Below, piece after piece: positions 52,444-61,656 of a stretch of DNA of 64,000 nt (positions within the stretch are counted from its first letter, which is position 1; each line of letters opens with the position of its first letter). The DNA comes from Enterococcus hirae ATCC 9790 (GTDB taxonomy: Bacteria; Bacillota; Bacilli; Lactobacillales; Enterococcaceae): contig NC_018081.1 in NCBI RefSeq assembly GCF_000271405.2, positions 1,453,501 through 1,517,500 on the forward strand. Direction: 5' to 3'. The notes beneath the pieces are model-generated. The model saw only the letters and a list, made by a program, of their open reading frames with translations, did no database searches and had not been told where the DNA came from. A program made the translations under genes and the position numbers.

Positions 52444-53828
52444 ATGGAAAAAATAGTTCTATTACATACGAATGATTTACACTCGCATCTAGAAAACTGG
52501 CCTAAAATCAGAAGGTTTATTGAGCAAAAAAAGCGTGAAAACGAAAAAAAGAAAATACCACGACCATCACTGTTGATTTAGGTGACTTTGTTGATCGCTG
52601 GCACCCGCTATCAGAAGCAACCGATGGACAAGCAAATGTTGAACTAATGAATAACGTAGGTTATGATGCTGTGACGATAGGTAATAATGAAGGCGTGGGA
52701 AATGCCAAGGATCAATTGAATCATCTTTATGATCAGGCAAACTTTGATATTTTATTGGATAATTTGTTTGATAAACATCTGTTGCAACCGCCGAAATGGG
52801 CAAAAAAGTACAAGATCATTGAAACTCCTCAACAGACTAAAATCGGCTTACTGGCTTTGACGGCTCCTTTTCCCTTAACTTATAGTCCAAATGGTTGGGA
52901 TATCAGAAACCCTTATGATATTTTGCCTGAATTAGTGGAAGAACTAAGACCAAAAGTAGACATCTTGGTATTGATGAGCCATCTAGGTATCCAAGACGAT
53001 CGTCAAATTGCCCAAGAACTTCCATCAATCGATGTAATCTTAGGATCACATACGCATCATTTGCTGATTGATGGTCAAATCGTTAATGGTGTTCAGCTTG
53101 CAGCAGCGGGAAAATATGGACAATACGTTGGAGAGGTTCATCTCACCGTTGATGAGCATAAAAACATCATCCAAAAATCAGCTCGGGCTATCCCAACAGA
53201 AACGATGATGACGTTTATTGAAGATGAGCAGGAAAGCCAAGATTATTTAACTAAAGGGCACGAACTATTAGCGGCAAAAAAAGTAGCCAAGTTACCTTAT
53301 GATTTATCAGTAGATATTTTTGCGGAACATTCTTTTATCTATGAGGCGTTAGAAGCAGTCAAGTATCGTGGGCAAACACAAGGCGCAATGCTAAATAGTG
53401 GGTTGTTTTTAACTGGATTACCAGCAGGGCTGATCAATCAGGATCAACTGCATACGGCATTGCCTCATCCAATGCATTTACTGAATGTCACACTTAAAGG
53501 AAGTGATTTGATTCGATTGGTATTAGAAATCGAAAAAAATCGTGCCTTTTTACGCAATTACCCAATCAGAGGTATGGGATTTCGGGGAAAAATTTTTGGA
53601 CAAGTGGTTTATAGTGGGATCTCTTATGATGCAGTGAATCATCAAGTTCACTGGCTGAATCAGCCGATAGATAACGAGCGTCGATATACATTTACAACAG
53701 TGGATCATTTTATGTTTGTACCTTTCTTTCCAACGATTGAGATTGCTGGTGAAAATGAATTTTTATTTCCGGAATTTATTCGTAGCGTAGTAGGGGAATA
53801 CTTAAATGCTCACTATCCAATAAAATAA
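52444..53828 (+). pseudogene. YunD-like metallophosphoesterase/5'-nucleotidase, split by a -1 frameshift
   Basis: An N-terminal frame from ATG 52444 gives MEKIVLLHTNDLHSHLENW, the first metal motif of the 5'-nucleotidase family, then stops at about 52579. The rest continues in the -1 frame: VDLGDFVDRWHP, TIGNNEGV, LMSHLG and GSHTHHL complete the two-metal phosphoesterase, followed by the C-terminal nucleotidase domain, about 460 residues in all. The switch point is A AAA AAG at 52544-52550 in the zero frame. A -1 slip there restores the family reading frame exactly. It could be a programmed or slippage-tolerated shift, a real mutation, or a sequencing error in the A-run. It heads the yunD-yutD-yutF-like cluster. 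Confidence 0.75.
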
Positions 53829-53864
53829 AAACAAGGTATAATAGGAATGATAGGTGGTGAAAGC

Positions 53865-54524
53865 ATGTCGGCAAAACAAAAAGAGCAACACGCCGTTGAA
53901 GCTAAAACAAAAGAAAAACAGACAGCGAAAAATGTCGAGGACCATACGGTGACAGAAGAAATCACCGCCGTGTTAGAAGAAATTATCGAAGAACCCAAAC
54001 CGGAGAAAGTAAAGGGAGAAATCATTACTTTCATCGATGAGAAGAATTTTTTGATTGGCGAACAGCACTATCGCCTAGTAAAGGATCATCGAGAGGGGTT
54101 CAATCCAGAAAAACTTGGCGAAAGATATAGTGAAGTCTTGTCGCGTTATGACTATATCGTTGGTGATTGGGGCTATGAACAACTAAGATTAAAAGGATTT
54201 TTCCGTGTAGATAACAGACGTGCTCATCCCGACCAACGAATTGATGCTTTGGAAGATTATTTGTATGAGTATTGTAATTTTGGTTGCGCTTATTTTGTGA
54301 TTGAACAAATCGGAGGTAAGAAGGAAAAAAATACTCCTCGCCGAAGAAAAAAGAAAAATCAAAACCAACATCGTGCGTACATTGATGAGAAAAAAGGACC
54401 CGTTTCTTCAAATCACAAAAAACCGGTCATCAAAAAAAGAAAAACAGAACAAAAAAAGACTGAAAAAACATCAACTAAACCAAAAGCCAACACTAATTTT
54501 ACGATAAGACAAAGGGAAGGGTAA
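53865..54524 (+). CDS. YutD-family protein
   Basis: The 219-residue protein has a conserved YutD core (about 45-145): FLIGEQHYRLVKDHREGF, LSRYDYIVGDWGYEQLRLKG and YLYEYCNFGCAYFVIEQ. An acidic N-terminal extension and a long basic Lys-rich tail (about 150-219) follow, probably unstructured or nucleic-acid binding. YutD is of unknown function. Start at ATG 53865 behind AGGTGGTGAAAGC. It lies between the YunD-like and YutF-like genes, only 3 bases ahead of the latter, so the group is an operon. Confidence 0.85.
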   Translation: MSAKQKEQHAVEAKTKEKQTAKNVEDHTVTEEITAVLEEIIEEPKPEKVKGEIITFIDEKNFLIGEQHYRLVKDHREGFNPEKLGERYSEVLSRYDYIVGDWGYEQLRLKGFFRVDNRRAHPDQRIDALEDYLYEYCNFGCAYFVIEQIGGKKEKNTPRRRKKKNQNQHRAYIDEKKGPVSSNHKKPVIKKRKTEQKKTEKTSTKPKANTNFTIRQREG

Positions 54525-54526
54525 AG

Positions 54527-55291
54527 ATGGATTATAAAGGATATTTGATTGATTTAGATGGAACGATTTATCGGGGGACTGAACCTATACCTGCTGGGAA
54601 ACGTTTTGTGGAGGCTCTTCAGGCAAAAAAACAGCCTTTTCTGTTTGTTACGAATAACACCACAAAAAGTCCACAAGCAGTAGCAAATCGCTTGGCAGAT
54701 GAATTTGATATACACGTTAGCCCTGAAACTGTTTATACAGCTTCTTTAGCAACGATCGATTTTATGCACGCTGCCGGGAAAGGAAACACGTTTTATGCCA
54801 TAGGTGAAGCTGGTTTGATCGATTTGATTTTAGAAGCAGGATTTGTCTGGGACGAAGAAAATCCCGATTATGTAGTAGTCGGTCTAGATAATTATCTGAC
54901 GTATGAAAAAGTAGTCAAAGCGACTCTTGCAATCCAAAAAGGGGCAACATTTATTGGAACAAATCCAGATAAAAATATTCCAACTGAGCGTGGGTTGCTG
55001 CCGGGTGCAGGATCGGTAATTTCGTTTGTGGAGACAGCTACGCAGACGCCACCGATTTATATTGGCAAACCAGAAGCGATCATTATGGATAAGGCGGTAG
55101 AAAAATTAGGTTTAACGAAAGCAGATGTCATCATGGTTGGAGACAACTATGAAACAGACATCCAAGCAGGGATTCGAAATGGGATTGATACGTTGTTGGT
55201 GCTCTCAGGATTTACGAAAGCTGAGGATGTACCTTTATTACCGGTACCTGCTACACACGTTCTCCGTTCGTTAGATGAGTGGAGTTTCTAG
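54527..55291 (+). CDS. HAD-family sugar/nucleotide phosphatase (YutF/NagD-like)
   Basis: The 254-residue protein has HAD motifs LIDLDGTIYRG (nucleophile Asp10), FVTNNTTKS, Lys in IGKPEAIIMDKAV and acidic VGDNYETDIQAG. This places it in the NagD/4-nitrophenylphosphatase class (type IIA cap). Its substrate is unknown here; related enzymes dephosphorylate nucleotides or sugar phosphates. It starts 3 bases after the YutD stop and is followed by a membrane protein gene one base after its own stop. Confidence 0.9.
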   Translation: MDYKGYLIDLDGTIYRGTEPIPAGKRFVEALQAKKQPFLFVTNNTTKSPQAVANRLADEFDIHVSPETVYTASLATIDFMHAAGKGNTFYAIGEAGLIDLILEAGFVWDEENPDYVVVGLDNYLTYEKVVKATLAIQKGATFIGTNPDKNIPTERGLLPGAGSVISFVETATQTPPIYIGKPEAIIMDKAVEKLGLTKADVIMVGDNYETDIQAGIRNGIDTLLVLSGFTKAEDVPLLPVPATHVLRSLDEWSF

Positions 55292-55292
55292 A

Positions 55293-55934
55293 ATGAGAAA
55301 AACAAAATGGGTGTGGGGAGAATATGCTGGTTTGGTTTGTCTATTCTTCATGCTGATCAGTCTGGCGATCGCGATAACAATCAATTTTCGCTTTCTCTAT
55401 GAACTAGACATCAAATATCTGAACATATTGGATCATACTACGCTTGATCAAGAAACTTTATTGAAAAATTTTGATCAATTAATGGCTTATTTAAATAATC
55501 CTTTTCAGAAGGAATTAAGTCTGCAAAATTTTCCTATTTCTACAAGTGGGGCACATCATTTTTATGAAGTCAAAAAACTTTTTTTACTTAACTATTTTGT
55601 GCTGCTGCTGACGTTGATACCTAGTATCTACTATCTTTTTTATCTGAAACGTCATAAGCGTTTTTGGCGTTTAGTTCAACCGTTTAAGATTGGAATGCTC
55701 GTACCGATTGTTTTTGGCTTTTTTATGTTGGTAGGATTTGATCGCTTTTTTATCTTGTTCCATGAAACATTTTTTAACAACGACGATTGGTTGTTTGATC
55801 CGACAACCGATCCAATCATTAACGTCTTACCAGAACAATTTTTTATGCATAGTTTTATTTTATTTTTTATTTTAATTGAACTCTTTTTTGCTTTTTTTGT
55901 GATCATTGGAAAAAGAGAGCTAAAAAGAAGTTAA
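55293..55934 (+). CDS. Integral membrane protein, TIGR01906-like
   Basis: The 213-residue protein has four predicted helices (about 10-30, 95-115, 130-150 and 180-205). The external part carries LDQETLLKNFDQLMAYLN and SGAHHFYEVKKL, segments seen in a lactic-acid-bacterial membrane protein family that usually follows the yutF gene. Function unknown. I start at ATG 55293 behind GGAG; a longer frame begins at 55275 within the previous gene. Confidence 0.8.
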   Translation: MRKTKWVWGEYAGLVCLFFMLISLAIAITINFRFLYELDIKYLNILDHTTLDQETLLKNFDQLMAYLNNPFQKELSLQNFPISTSGAHHFYEVKKLFLLNYFVLLLTLIPSIYYLFYLKRHKRFWRLVQPFKIGMLVPIVFGFFMLVGFDRFFILFHETFFNNDDWLFDPTTDPIINVLPEQFFMHSFILFFILIELFFAFFVIIGKRELKRS

Positions 55935-55992
55935 AATCAAACATAGAATAGAACAAATCATAATGCCTATTTTGTTTCAACAGAATAAAAAA

Positions 55993-56025
55993 AGCCCGAG
56001 ACAAGGAGATTGTCTCGGGTTTTTG
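55993..56025 (+). terminator. Terminator of the yutD-yutF operon
   Basis: CCCGAGACAA and TTGTCTCGGG form a perfect 10-bp stem with a 5-nt loop and T5. Confidence 0.9.
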
Positions 56026-56033
56026 CTTTAAAC

Positions 56034-56512
56034 GGTGTTCAAAGAGCTGTCCTTCGGTATTAAGTCAAAAAATCTCAAAACATGAAAAGCTGTTTCGAGA
56101 TTTTCGTCCTTAATACTCAGGACAAAACGCTCTTTTCACAACCTCTTTCTCTAAACGGTGTTCAAACATCAGCTCCTTGAAATAAGCCTGAATTTTTCAA
56201 AATATGAGAAGCTATTTTAAAAAATTCTTTCTTATTGTCATCGGAGCTATACGATGTTTTCACAACCTCTGATTCATGGTGTTCAAAGAGCTGTCCTTCG
56301 GTATTAAGTCAAAAAATCTCAAAACATGAAAAGCTGTTTCGAGATTTTCATCCTTAATACTCAGGACAAAACGCTCTTTTCACAACCTCTTTCTCTAAAC
56401 GGTGTTCAAACATCGGCTCCTTGAAATAAGCCTGAATTTTTCAAAATATGAGAAGCTATTTTAAAAAATCCTCTCTTATTCGCTCGGAGCTGATCGCTTC
56501 TTTCACAACCTC
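56034..56512. repeat. Array of four palindromic repeat units (two 244-bp tandem pairs)
   Basis: Four units of 112-113 bp lie in the order A1 (56034-56145), B1 (56157-56269), A2 (56278-56389), B2 (56401-56512); the pair repeats at exactly 244 bp. All begin GGTGTTCAAA and end TTCACAACCTC. Each folds into a long imperfect hairpin: in A, GTATTAAG / CTTAATAC, AAAATCTC / GAGATTTT and TCCT / AGGA; in B, AGCTCC / GGAGCT, AATAAG / CTTATT and GAATTTTT / AAAAAATTC. A1 and A2 differ at one base; B2 differs from B1 mainly in its 3' half. No coding frame. The array lies between convergent genes. Confidence 0.92.
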
Positions 56513-57022
56513 TTATTGAGTCAAACGACTGCGTTTTTCTGGCTCTTGGTGAGCAAGACGACTGGCAGCAGAGGCAGCGATTGCACCCACGATGTCATCC
56601 AAGAAAGTATGCACATTTTTTCCGTCATGGCTATTTAATTTTTGTAAAATACCAGGCTTTATTTTATCGATATAGCCATAATTAGTGAAACCGATTGTCC
56701 CATAGACATTTACAATTGATAAGGCTAGTATTTCATCGATCCCATACAGTCCTTCATCATCTTCAATGATATGTTGGAGCGGTGACATCAACTTATTTTC
56801 TTCTGCTAAAATATCTAATTGAACCCCAGTTATGATCGCGTTATGGACTTCACGTTTGGTTAAGACAGCGTGAACACTTTGGATACAATCTGCTAAAGTA
56901 AGATCAGTAATGTAATCTTTTTGTAAAAACATCACTAGCTCAGCAATGTCTTCAAGGGTTACTCCACGCTCATTGAGCAATTCACGTGCTTTTTCTTCTA
57001 GCGTTTCAGTTTTGATAACCAT
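56513..57022 (-). CDS. Phosphatidylglycerophosphatase A-like protein (YutG family)
   Basis: The 169-residue protein is a PgpA/YutG homologue. The N-terminal half (ARELLNERGVTLEDIAELV) precedes the PgpA-like core with GIDEILALSIVNVYGTIG and the acidic segment FLDDIVGAIAASAASRLAHQ. It lacks clear membrane helices, as in the soluble Gram-positive version, so the phosphatase activity is not assured. The start at ATG 57022 follows AAAGGAGGAAG; the longer frame from 57052 is unlikely. The repeat array ends directly at its stop codon. Confidence 0.85.
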   Translation of the reverse strand: MVIKTETLEEKARELLNERGVTLEDIAELVMFLQKDYITDLTLADCIQSVHAVLTKREVHNAIITGVQLDILAEENKLMSPLQHIIEDDEGLYGIDEILALSIVNVYGTIGFTNYGYIDKIKPGILQKLNSHDGKNVHTFLDDIVGAIAASAASRLAHQEPEKRSRLTQ

Positions 57023-57142
57023 TTTCTTCCTCCTTTTGCTTCTGTGAATCAACTATATTGTTAGCCTACCAAATAAAAAAGCAAGAAACAAATGTTGTCT
57101 CCTCTGCTTTGGACAAAATGGTCAAAAATCACACAAGCTATC

Positions 57143-58141
57143 CTATTTCGGAGGAACTTTTTTATCATATAAACTGGTACTATGTCCAGGTTGTGTGCGT
57201 TCTTTAGGGTTAATAAAGTGTAACGCATTATTGACAGCTGTAGGTGCTTCGCCAAATCCAGTAGCGATCAATTTTACTTTTCCTTTGTAAGAACAGATAT
57301 CGCCAGCAGCATAAACGCCTGGTATCGAGGTTGACATATCTGAGTTTACTGAAATTGCATTTCTGGTACTTTCAAGTCCCCATGTTGAAAGATGTTCTAG
57401 ATTTGAGGTGAACCCATAATTAACAATCAATGAATCAATCAGTAACTCAATTGTTTCCTCGCTTTTTACCCGTTTTAAGCGAACAGCAGTCAATTCCCCA
57501 TTTTTTCCAGATAATTCATCAATGAGATAGGGAGTTAAAAGATTGACTGATGAAGCTTTCAATAAGTTTACACTATGCTCATGAGCTCTAAATTCTGGCC
57601 GGCGATGGATAAGATAAACTTCACTCGCAATCGGTTCTAGCATCAACGCCCAATCAATTGCTGAATCACCACCACCTGCAATTGCTACTTTTTTACCAGC
57701 ATATTTCATTAAATCGTTCACAAAATAATCGAGACCGTGATGCTCATAAGTTGTTGCTTCTGGTACATTTAATTTTCTAGGTTGAAAAGAACCGCTTCCT
57801 AAAGTCAAAATGACTGCTTTTGAATAGTGGATTCCTTTAGTAGTTGTGATTTCAATTATTTCATCTTCTTTAGTAATAGAAAGAACTTCCTCATTCAAAT
57901 GAAAAGAGTGATTGAATGTGGTTAACTGTTTTTCCAGATTTGCTACTAAGTCACTGGCTTTCACGGCGGGATAGCCGGGAATATCATAAATATATTTTTC
58001 TGGGTAAAGCGTTGCTAATTGCCCACCTAGTTGAGGTAAACTGTCAATGATCTTAGTTTTTGCTTGACGCATACCTGCGTAAAACGCTGCAAACATCCCT
58101 ACTGGTCCTGCACCGATAATTGTAATATCATAGATTTCCAT
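57143..58141 (-). CDS. Ferredoxin/flavodoxin--NADP+ reductase, YumC (thioredoxin-reductase-like) type
   Basis: The 332-residue flavoprotein has the FAD motif IIGAGPVGMFAAFYAG (7-22), LGGQLATLYPEKYIYD, the NADPH motif VAIAGGGDSAIDWALML and the final FAD motif GVYAAGDICSYKGKVKLIA. It lacks the CxxC redox pair of thioredoxin reductase, which is the mark of the YumC-type ferredoxin reductase. It would supply electrons to ferredoxin or flavodoxin. Start at ATG 58141 behind GAGGAGG. A palindrome lies over its promoter (58193-58209). Confidence 0.92.
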   Translation of the reverse strand: MEIYDITIIGAGPVGMFAAFYAGMRQAKTKIIDSLPQLGGQLATLYPEKYIYDIPGYPAVKASDLVANLEKQLTTFNHSFHLNEEVLSITKEDEIIEITTTKGIHYSKAVILTLGSGSFQPRKLNVPEATTYEHHGLDYFVNDLMKYAGKKVAIAGGGDSAIDWALMLEPIASEVYLIHRRPEFRAHEHSVNLLKASSVNLLTPYLIDELSGKNGELTAVRLKRVKSEETIELLIDSLIVNYGFTSNLEHLSTWGLESTRNAISVNSDMSTSIPGVYAAGDICSYKGKVKLIATGFGEAPTAVNNALHFINPKERTQPGHSTSLYDKKVPPK

Positions 58142-58192
58142 AGAAAACTTCCTCCTCATACCCACACTATAGCAGAATTTAATTGAGAATAC

Positions 58193-58209
58193 TTCTCAAA
58201 AAAATGATT
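58193..58209. promoter_or_regulatory. Perfect palindrome over the YumC promoter
   Basis: TTGAGAA-TAC-TTCTCAA lies about 50-70 bases ahead of the reductase ATG. A TATAGT -10 on the minus strand follows within about 20 bases, so the dyad covers the -35 region. It differs from the PerR and Fur boxes known to me. The rest of the gap 58142-58468 has no gene. Confidence 0.6.
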
Positions 58210-58468
58210 TATTTCTAATTCTTAAGGAGATTGGGGCAGAAGCGAAAACGATCTCTCGTGAAATCTACTGGTTCACATATTTAAAAATACTCGTGGATTA
58301 TTTTTTAAGTCAGAGAAACGCAGAAAAGTATCTATCATTTGATAAAAAGTATATAATCATTTTTACATAAGGATGAGTCTTTTTGTTTTCTTAGGTTTCA
58401 TGTAACAGCGAATAGAGAGAATATGTTATTATTACCAATGAAGGAATAATTTTTAGGAGGAAAAAGAT

Positions 58469-59053
58469 ATGGTATTCCCACAATTAAGCTTAGAAAATGA
58501 AAAAGGACCAAAGGCAGTAATAAAAACAAACCGTGGTGATATTACGGTCCAATTATTCCCAGAATTAGCGCCTAAAACAGTTAAAAATTTTATTGAACTT
58601 GCTAAAAAAGGATATTACGACGGAGTAATTTTCCACCGTGTCATCCCTGATTTTATGATTCAAGGTGGCGATCCAACTGGTACAGGTATGGGTGGCGAAA
58701 GTATCTATGGTGAAAGTTTTGAAGATGAATTTAGTCGTGAGTTGTTCAACTTACGTGGGGCGTTATCGATGGCTAACTCTGGACCAAATACAAACGGTAG
58801 CCAGTTCTTTATCGTGAATAATGAAAATGTACCAGCGAATATGCTAGATCAATTAGAAGGTGCAGGCTTCCCGGCTGAAATCATCGAAGCATACAAAGGT
58901 GGTGGGACACCTTGGCTAGATTTCCGTCATACTGTATTTGGTCATGTGATTGATGGCATGACTACCGTAGACGAAATTGCTAACGTACAACGTGGTCCAC
59001 AAGATCGTCCAGTACATGATGTAGTGATCGAGAAAGTTGAAGTATCAGAATAA
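58469..59053 (+). CDS. Cyclophilin-type peptidyl-prolyl cis-trans isomerase
   Basis: The 194-residue cytosolic cyclophilin catalyses proline isomerisation in protein folding. Core motifs are [20 protein letters not shown] (catalytic Arg in FHR), [33 protein letters not shown] and FGHVIDGM. No signal peptide or lipobox. TAGGAGGAAAAAG precedes the ATG. A terminator ends the unit. Confidence 0.95.
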   Translation: MVFPQLSLENEKGPKAVIKTNRGDITVQLFPELAPKTVKNFIELAKKGYYDGVIFHRVIPDFMIQGGDPTGTGMGGESIYGESFEDEFSRELFNLRGALSMANSGPNTNGSQFFIVNNENVPANMLDQLEGAGFPAEIIEAYKGGGTPWLDFRHTVFGHVIDGMTTVDEIANVQRGPQDRPVHDVVIEKVEVSE

Positions 59054-59095
59054 TCACTCGCAATAGTAAGACATTTTAATTATTAACTAATCACA

Positions 59096-59143
59096 AAATA
59101 AACCAACTGGTTTCAATCATTGACCCAGTTGGTTTATTTTATT
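59096..59143 (+). terminator. Terminator after the cyclophilin gene
   Basis: AAATAAACCAACTGG and CCAGTTGGTTTATTT are perfect 15-bp arms with a 14-nt loop, followed by a T-run; it can also serve the convergent aminotransferase gene. Confidence 0.9.
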
Positions 59144-59194
59144 TCTAATTAGAATAGAACCTCGTTTAAAAGTCGTCAAAAATGCTTTTGTTTT

Positions 59195-60361
59195 TTATGT
59201 GAAGGCTTTTTTTATCCGCATCAATCCATCTAGTAGTGTTTCTTCCGGACAAGCTAAATTCAATCGCATATGAGCATGACCGGCAGGACCAAATGAGATG
59301 CCAGGATTTAAAACAACTTTTCCTTTGGTAATCAATGTTTGTTCTAGCAACTCGTCATTCGCTTCATAAGCAGAAAAATCTAACCACATCAAATACGTTC
59401 CTTCAATCGTCATCACACCTAGTTGAGGTAAATGTTTTTCAAAAAAAGAAGTGGCAGTGGCCGCGTTTTTTTCTATATAAGGAAGCAGTTGACTAAGCCA
59501 TTCTCTACCCGTTTCGTAAGCAGCTTGTGTACCGATTAGACCAAAAGTATTTATATCTTGTTGCTGATTCATTAGTAACCGCTGTTCAAATTGTTCTTTT
59601 AATTTAGGATTTTTTATAAACACCATTGAGTTTTTAATCGCTGCTAAATTAAAGGTCTTGGTTGCCGAAGTAAACGTGATTAAAGACTGACTTAGTGTTT
59701 CATCAATCGTTAACATCGAGTTAAAATGGTTCGTTGAAAAAACTAAGTCTTGATGAATTTCATCACTAAAAAGCAGCACTTTGTGTTTCAAACATAGTTC
59801 GCTTAGTTGTGATAATTCTTCTTTAGTCCAAACACGCCCCCCTGGATTGTGGGGATTACAAAGGATTACCACTTTTACTTGTTGTTCAACGATCTTTTTT
59901 TCCATATCTTGAAAGTCCATCATGAATTTATTGTTTTGTTCAATTAATTGACTCCGTATAAGCTGACGGTGATTACTCTCGACGATTGCAGAAAAAGGTG
60001 GGTAAACGGGGTCATGGATCAGCACACTGTCACCTGGTTCAGTAAAAGTTTGAATTGCAACAGCTAAACTAGATAAAACACCGCTAGTAAAGACAATGTG
60101 TTCTTTTGTTAAAGATACCTGATGCTGTTGTTTTTCCCAATTGATGACTGCGTGATATAATTTTTCTGAAACGGTAGAGTAACCAAAAAGACCTTGAGAA
60201 ACATAATTTTCAAAAGCTTTTTTTACTCCAACAGGTGATAAAAAATCCATGTCTGCAACCCATAAAGGCAATAAGTCGTCTCTTTGATAGGTTTCTTTAA
60301 TTGAATCCCATTTTACGCTATCGGTATGTCTTCTTGAAACTTTCTTGTCAAATTCACTCAT
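59195..60361 (-). CDS. PatB/MalY-type PLP-dependent C-S lyase (aminotransferase fold I)
   Basis: The 388-residue PLP enzyme belongs to the MalY/PatB group, which cleaves cystathionine and related thioethers, releasing volatile sulfur and pyruvate. Motifs are LPLWVADMDFLSPVGVKKA near the start, FGYSTVSEKLYHAVINW, CNPHNPGGRVW, FSDEIHQDLVF and the PLP lysine in TSATKTFNLAAIK. The C-terminal RLNLACPEETL contacts the carboxylate. It stands alone between a cyclophilin and an S1-domain gene. Confidence 0.92.
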   Translation of the reverse strand: MSEFDKKVSRRHTDSVKWDSIKETYQRDDLLPLWVADMDFLSPVGVKKAFENYVSQGLFGYSTVSEKLYHAVINWEKQQHQVSLTKEHIVFTSGVLSSLAVAIQTFTEPGDSVLIHDPVYPPFSAIVESNHRQLIRSQLIEQNNKFMMDFQDMEKKIVEQQVKVVILCNPHNPGGRVWTKEELSQLSELCLKHKVLLFSDEIHQDLVFSTNHFNSMLTIDETLSQSLITFTSATKTFNLAAIKNSMVFIKNPKLKEQFEQRLLMNQQQDINTFGLIGTQAAYETGREWLSQLLPYIEKNAATATSFFEKHLPQLGVMTIEGTYLMWLDFSAYEANDELLEQTLITKGKVVLNPGISFGPAGHAHMRLNLACPEETLLDGLMRIKKAFT

Positions 60362-60452
60362 CTAAAGGACCCCTTTTTCTATTGAGTATTTTCAAAACTT
60401 CTTTTTTTAAATCATTTACAGTATAATGATAAATGCAAAGAGAGGGAAGTAC

Positions 60453-60833
60453 ATGACATATAAAATTGGACAAATAATTAAAGGAAAAATAACTGGAATA
60501 CAGCCTTATGGTGCATTTGTGTCTTTAGACGAGGAAACACAAGGCTTGATTCACGTATCAGAAGTACAATCAGGTTACACGAAAAGTATTCACACATTGT
60601 TAAAAGTTGGTCAACCAGTAACTGTTCAAATCATTGATATTGATGAATATTCAAAAAAAATTAGTTTGTCGTTACGTACGTTGGAGAAGAAGAGCCCTGT
60701 TATTCCTTATCGAAGGAAAAGATACTTTACGAATAAAAATAAAAAGATCGGGTTTGCCACGATTGCGGAACAACTACCAAAATGGGTGGACGAAGCACTA
60801 GAAGAACTAGAACAGAAAGAAAATAAGAAATAA
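60453..60833 (+). CDS. S1-domain RNA-binding protein (YugI/CvfD-like)
   Basis: The 126-residue protein has one N-terminal S1 domain (about 1-75: GQIIKGKITGIQPYGAFVSL, GLIHVSEVQ, VQIIDIDEYSKKISLSLR) and a basic linker ending in a short acidic helix. Similar proteins (YugI, CvfD, GSP13) bind ribosomes or RNA under stress. Start at ATG 60453 behind AGAGGGAAG; the longer frame from 60426 has no ribosome site. A second small gene follows after 73 bases. Confidence 0.9.
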   Translation: MTYKIGQIIKGKITGIQPYGAFVSLDEETQGLIHVSEVQSGYTKSIHTLLKVGQPVTVQIIDIDEYSKKISLSLRTLEKKSPVIPYRRKRYFTNKNKKIGFATIAEQLPKWVDEALEELEQKENKK

Positions 60834-60906
60834 AAAGTGTATTTTTTCTGAAAATGTGCTAGAATTTTTATGTAAACCACAGAACAAGTTGATCGAGGTG
60901 GAAATT

Positions 60907-61269
60907 TTGGCAAGCAAAAAAGTAGCTGGTACAATCATGTTGCATTTGGAGGATGGATCAAAAAAATTTTTAGTCCATTCAATTGATGACAAGCTGGAGT
61001 TTGCATTAGCAGAGCTTTCAGAAGAAAAGACGGGGTTAGCAAACATACTTAGCTTTTTAAAAGAAATCGTTCATATTGATGTTAGCAAAATTAATTTGAT
61101 GGAGTTGACCAATACACATATTAATCACGAAAATGTTCCATTGTTTGTTTTTGAAACTGAGCAAAAAAGTCAAAGTGAAGACTTAGGTAAAGGCTATCTT
61201 TGGGAAGACCCAGATCAAATGCGCTCTGTCCTTGGCACTTACGAAGTGGAAGGAGTTCCTTTCTTTTAA
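60907..61269 (+). CDS. Conserved hypothetical protein
   Basis: I do not recognise this 120-residue cytosolic protein. It looks beta-rich at the N-terminus (GTIMLHLEDGSKKFLV) and helical in the middle (EFALAELSEEKTGLANIL), and ends YEVEGVPFF. The start is a TTG seven bases behind GAGGTGG, better supported than the upstream frame at 60856. It sits in the short stretch between the S1 protein and the rRNA operon and ends before a terminator. Confidence 0.75.
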   Translation: MASKKVAGTIMLHLEDGSKKFLVHSIDDKLEFALAELSEEKTGLANILSFLKEIVHIDVSKINLMELTNTHINHENVPLFVFETEQKSQSEDLGKGYLWEDPDQMRSVLGTYEVEGVPFF

Positions 61270-61287
61270 TGTAGAATTAGACACCAA

Positions 61288-61322
61288 AAGAAACTTGAAA
61301 AAAATTCAAGTTTCTTTTTTAT
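61288..61322 (+). terminator. Terminator ahead of the rRNA operon
   Basis: AAGAAACTTGAA and TTCAAGTTTCTT form a 12-bp stem followed by T7. Confidence 0.9.
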
Positions 61323-61470
61323 GGTAACCGGTCCTCTTTAAAGGATGAAACGTTCAGTTTATCATGGATTATATTCGATAATGCAAACTTTTTTATGCTT
61401 CTTTTGAAGTAAAAGCGAATGATGATCTTTTGCTTGAATATTCTTTTGAAAAATTAAGTGAAAATGTTTG

Positions 61471-61499
61471 TTGACGTACCTTGGTTTACGTGATAAATT
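61471..61499 (+). promoter_or_regulatory. rRNA operon promoter, most distal
   Basis: TTGACG (61471-61476), 17 bases, TAAATT (61494-61499). Confidence 0.6.
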
Positions 61500-61560
61500 T
61501 ATTAACGTTGATTTAAGAAACAGCGTAATGAAACTTTCTAAAAAAATAGCAGAAAAGTTC

Positions 61561-61589
61561 TTGACGTTTCCAAAAACACATGATAAGAT
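61561..61589 (+). promoter_or_regulatory. rRNA operon promoter P1
   Basis: TTGACG (61561-61566), 17 bases, TAAGAT (61584-61589). Confidence 0.75.
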
Positions 61590-61656
61590 AACTAAGTCGT
61601 TAAAAAACGACAGCTTACGAAGCTTGATTCTATCGAAAAAAACTTCAAAAAAGTTG

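Noticed and set aside
56034..56512. CRISPR array
   Set aside because: The repeats are 112 bp palindromic units in tandem, not short repeats with unique spacers, and no cas genes are near.
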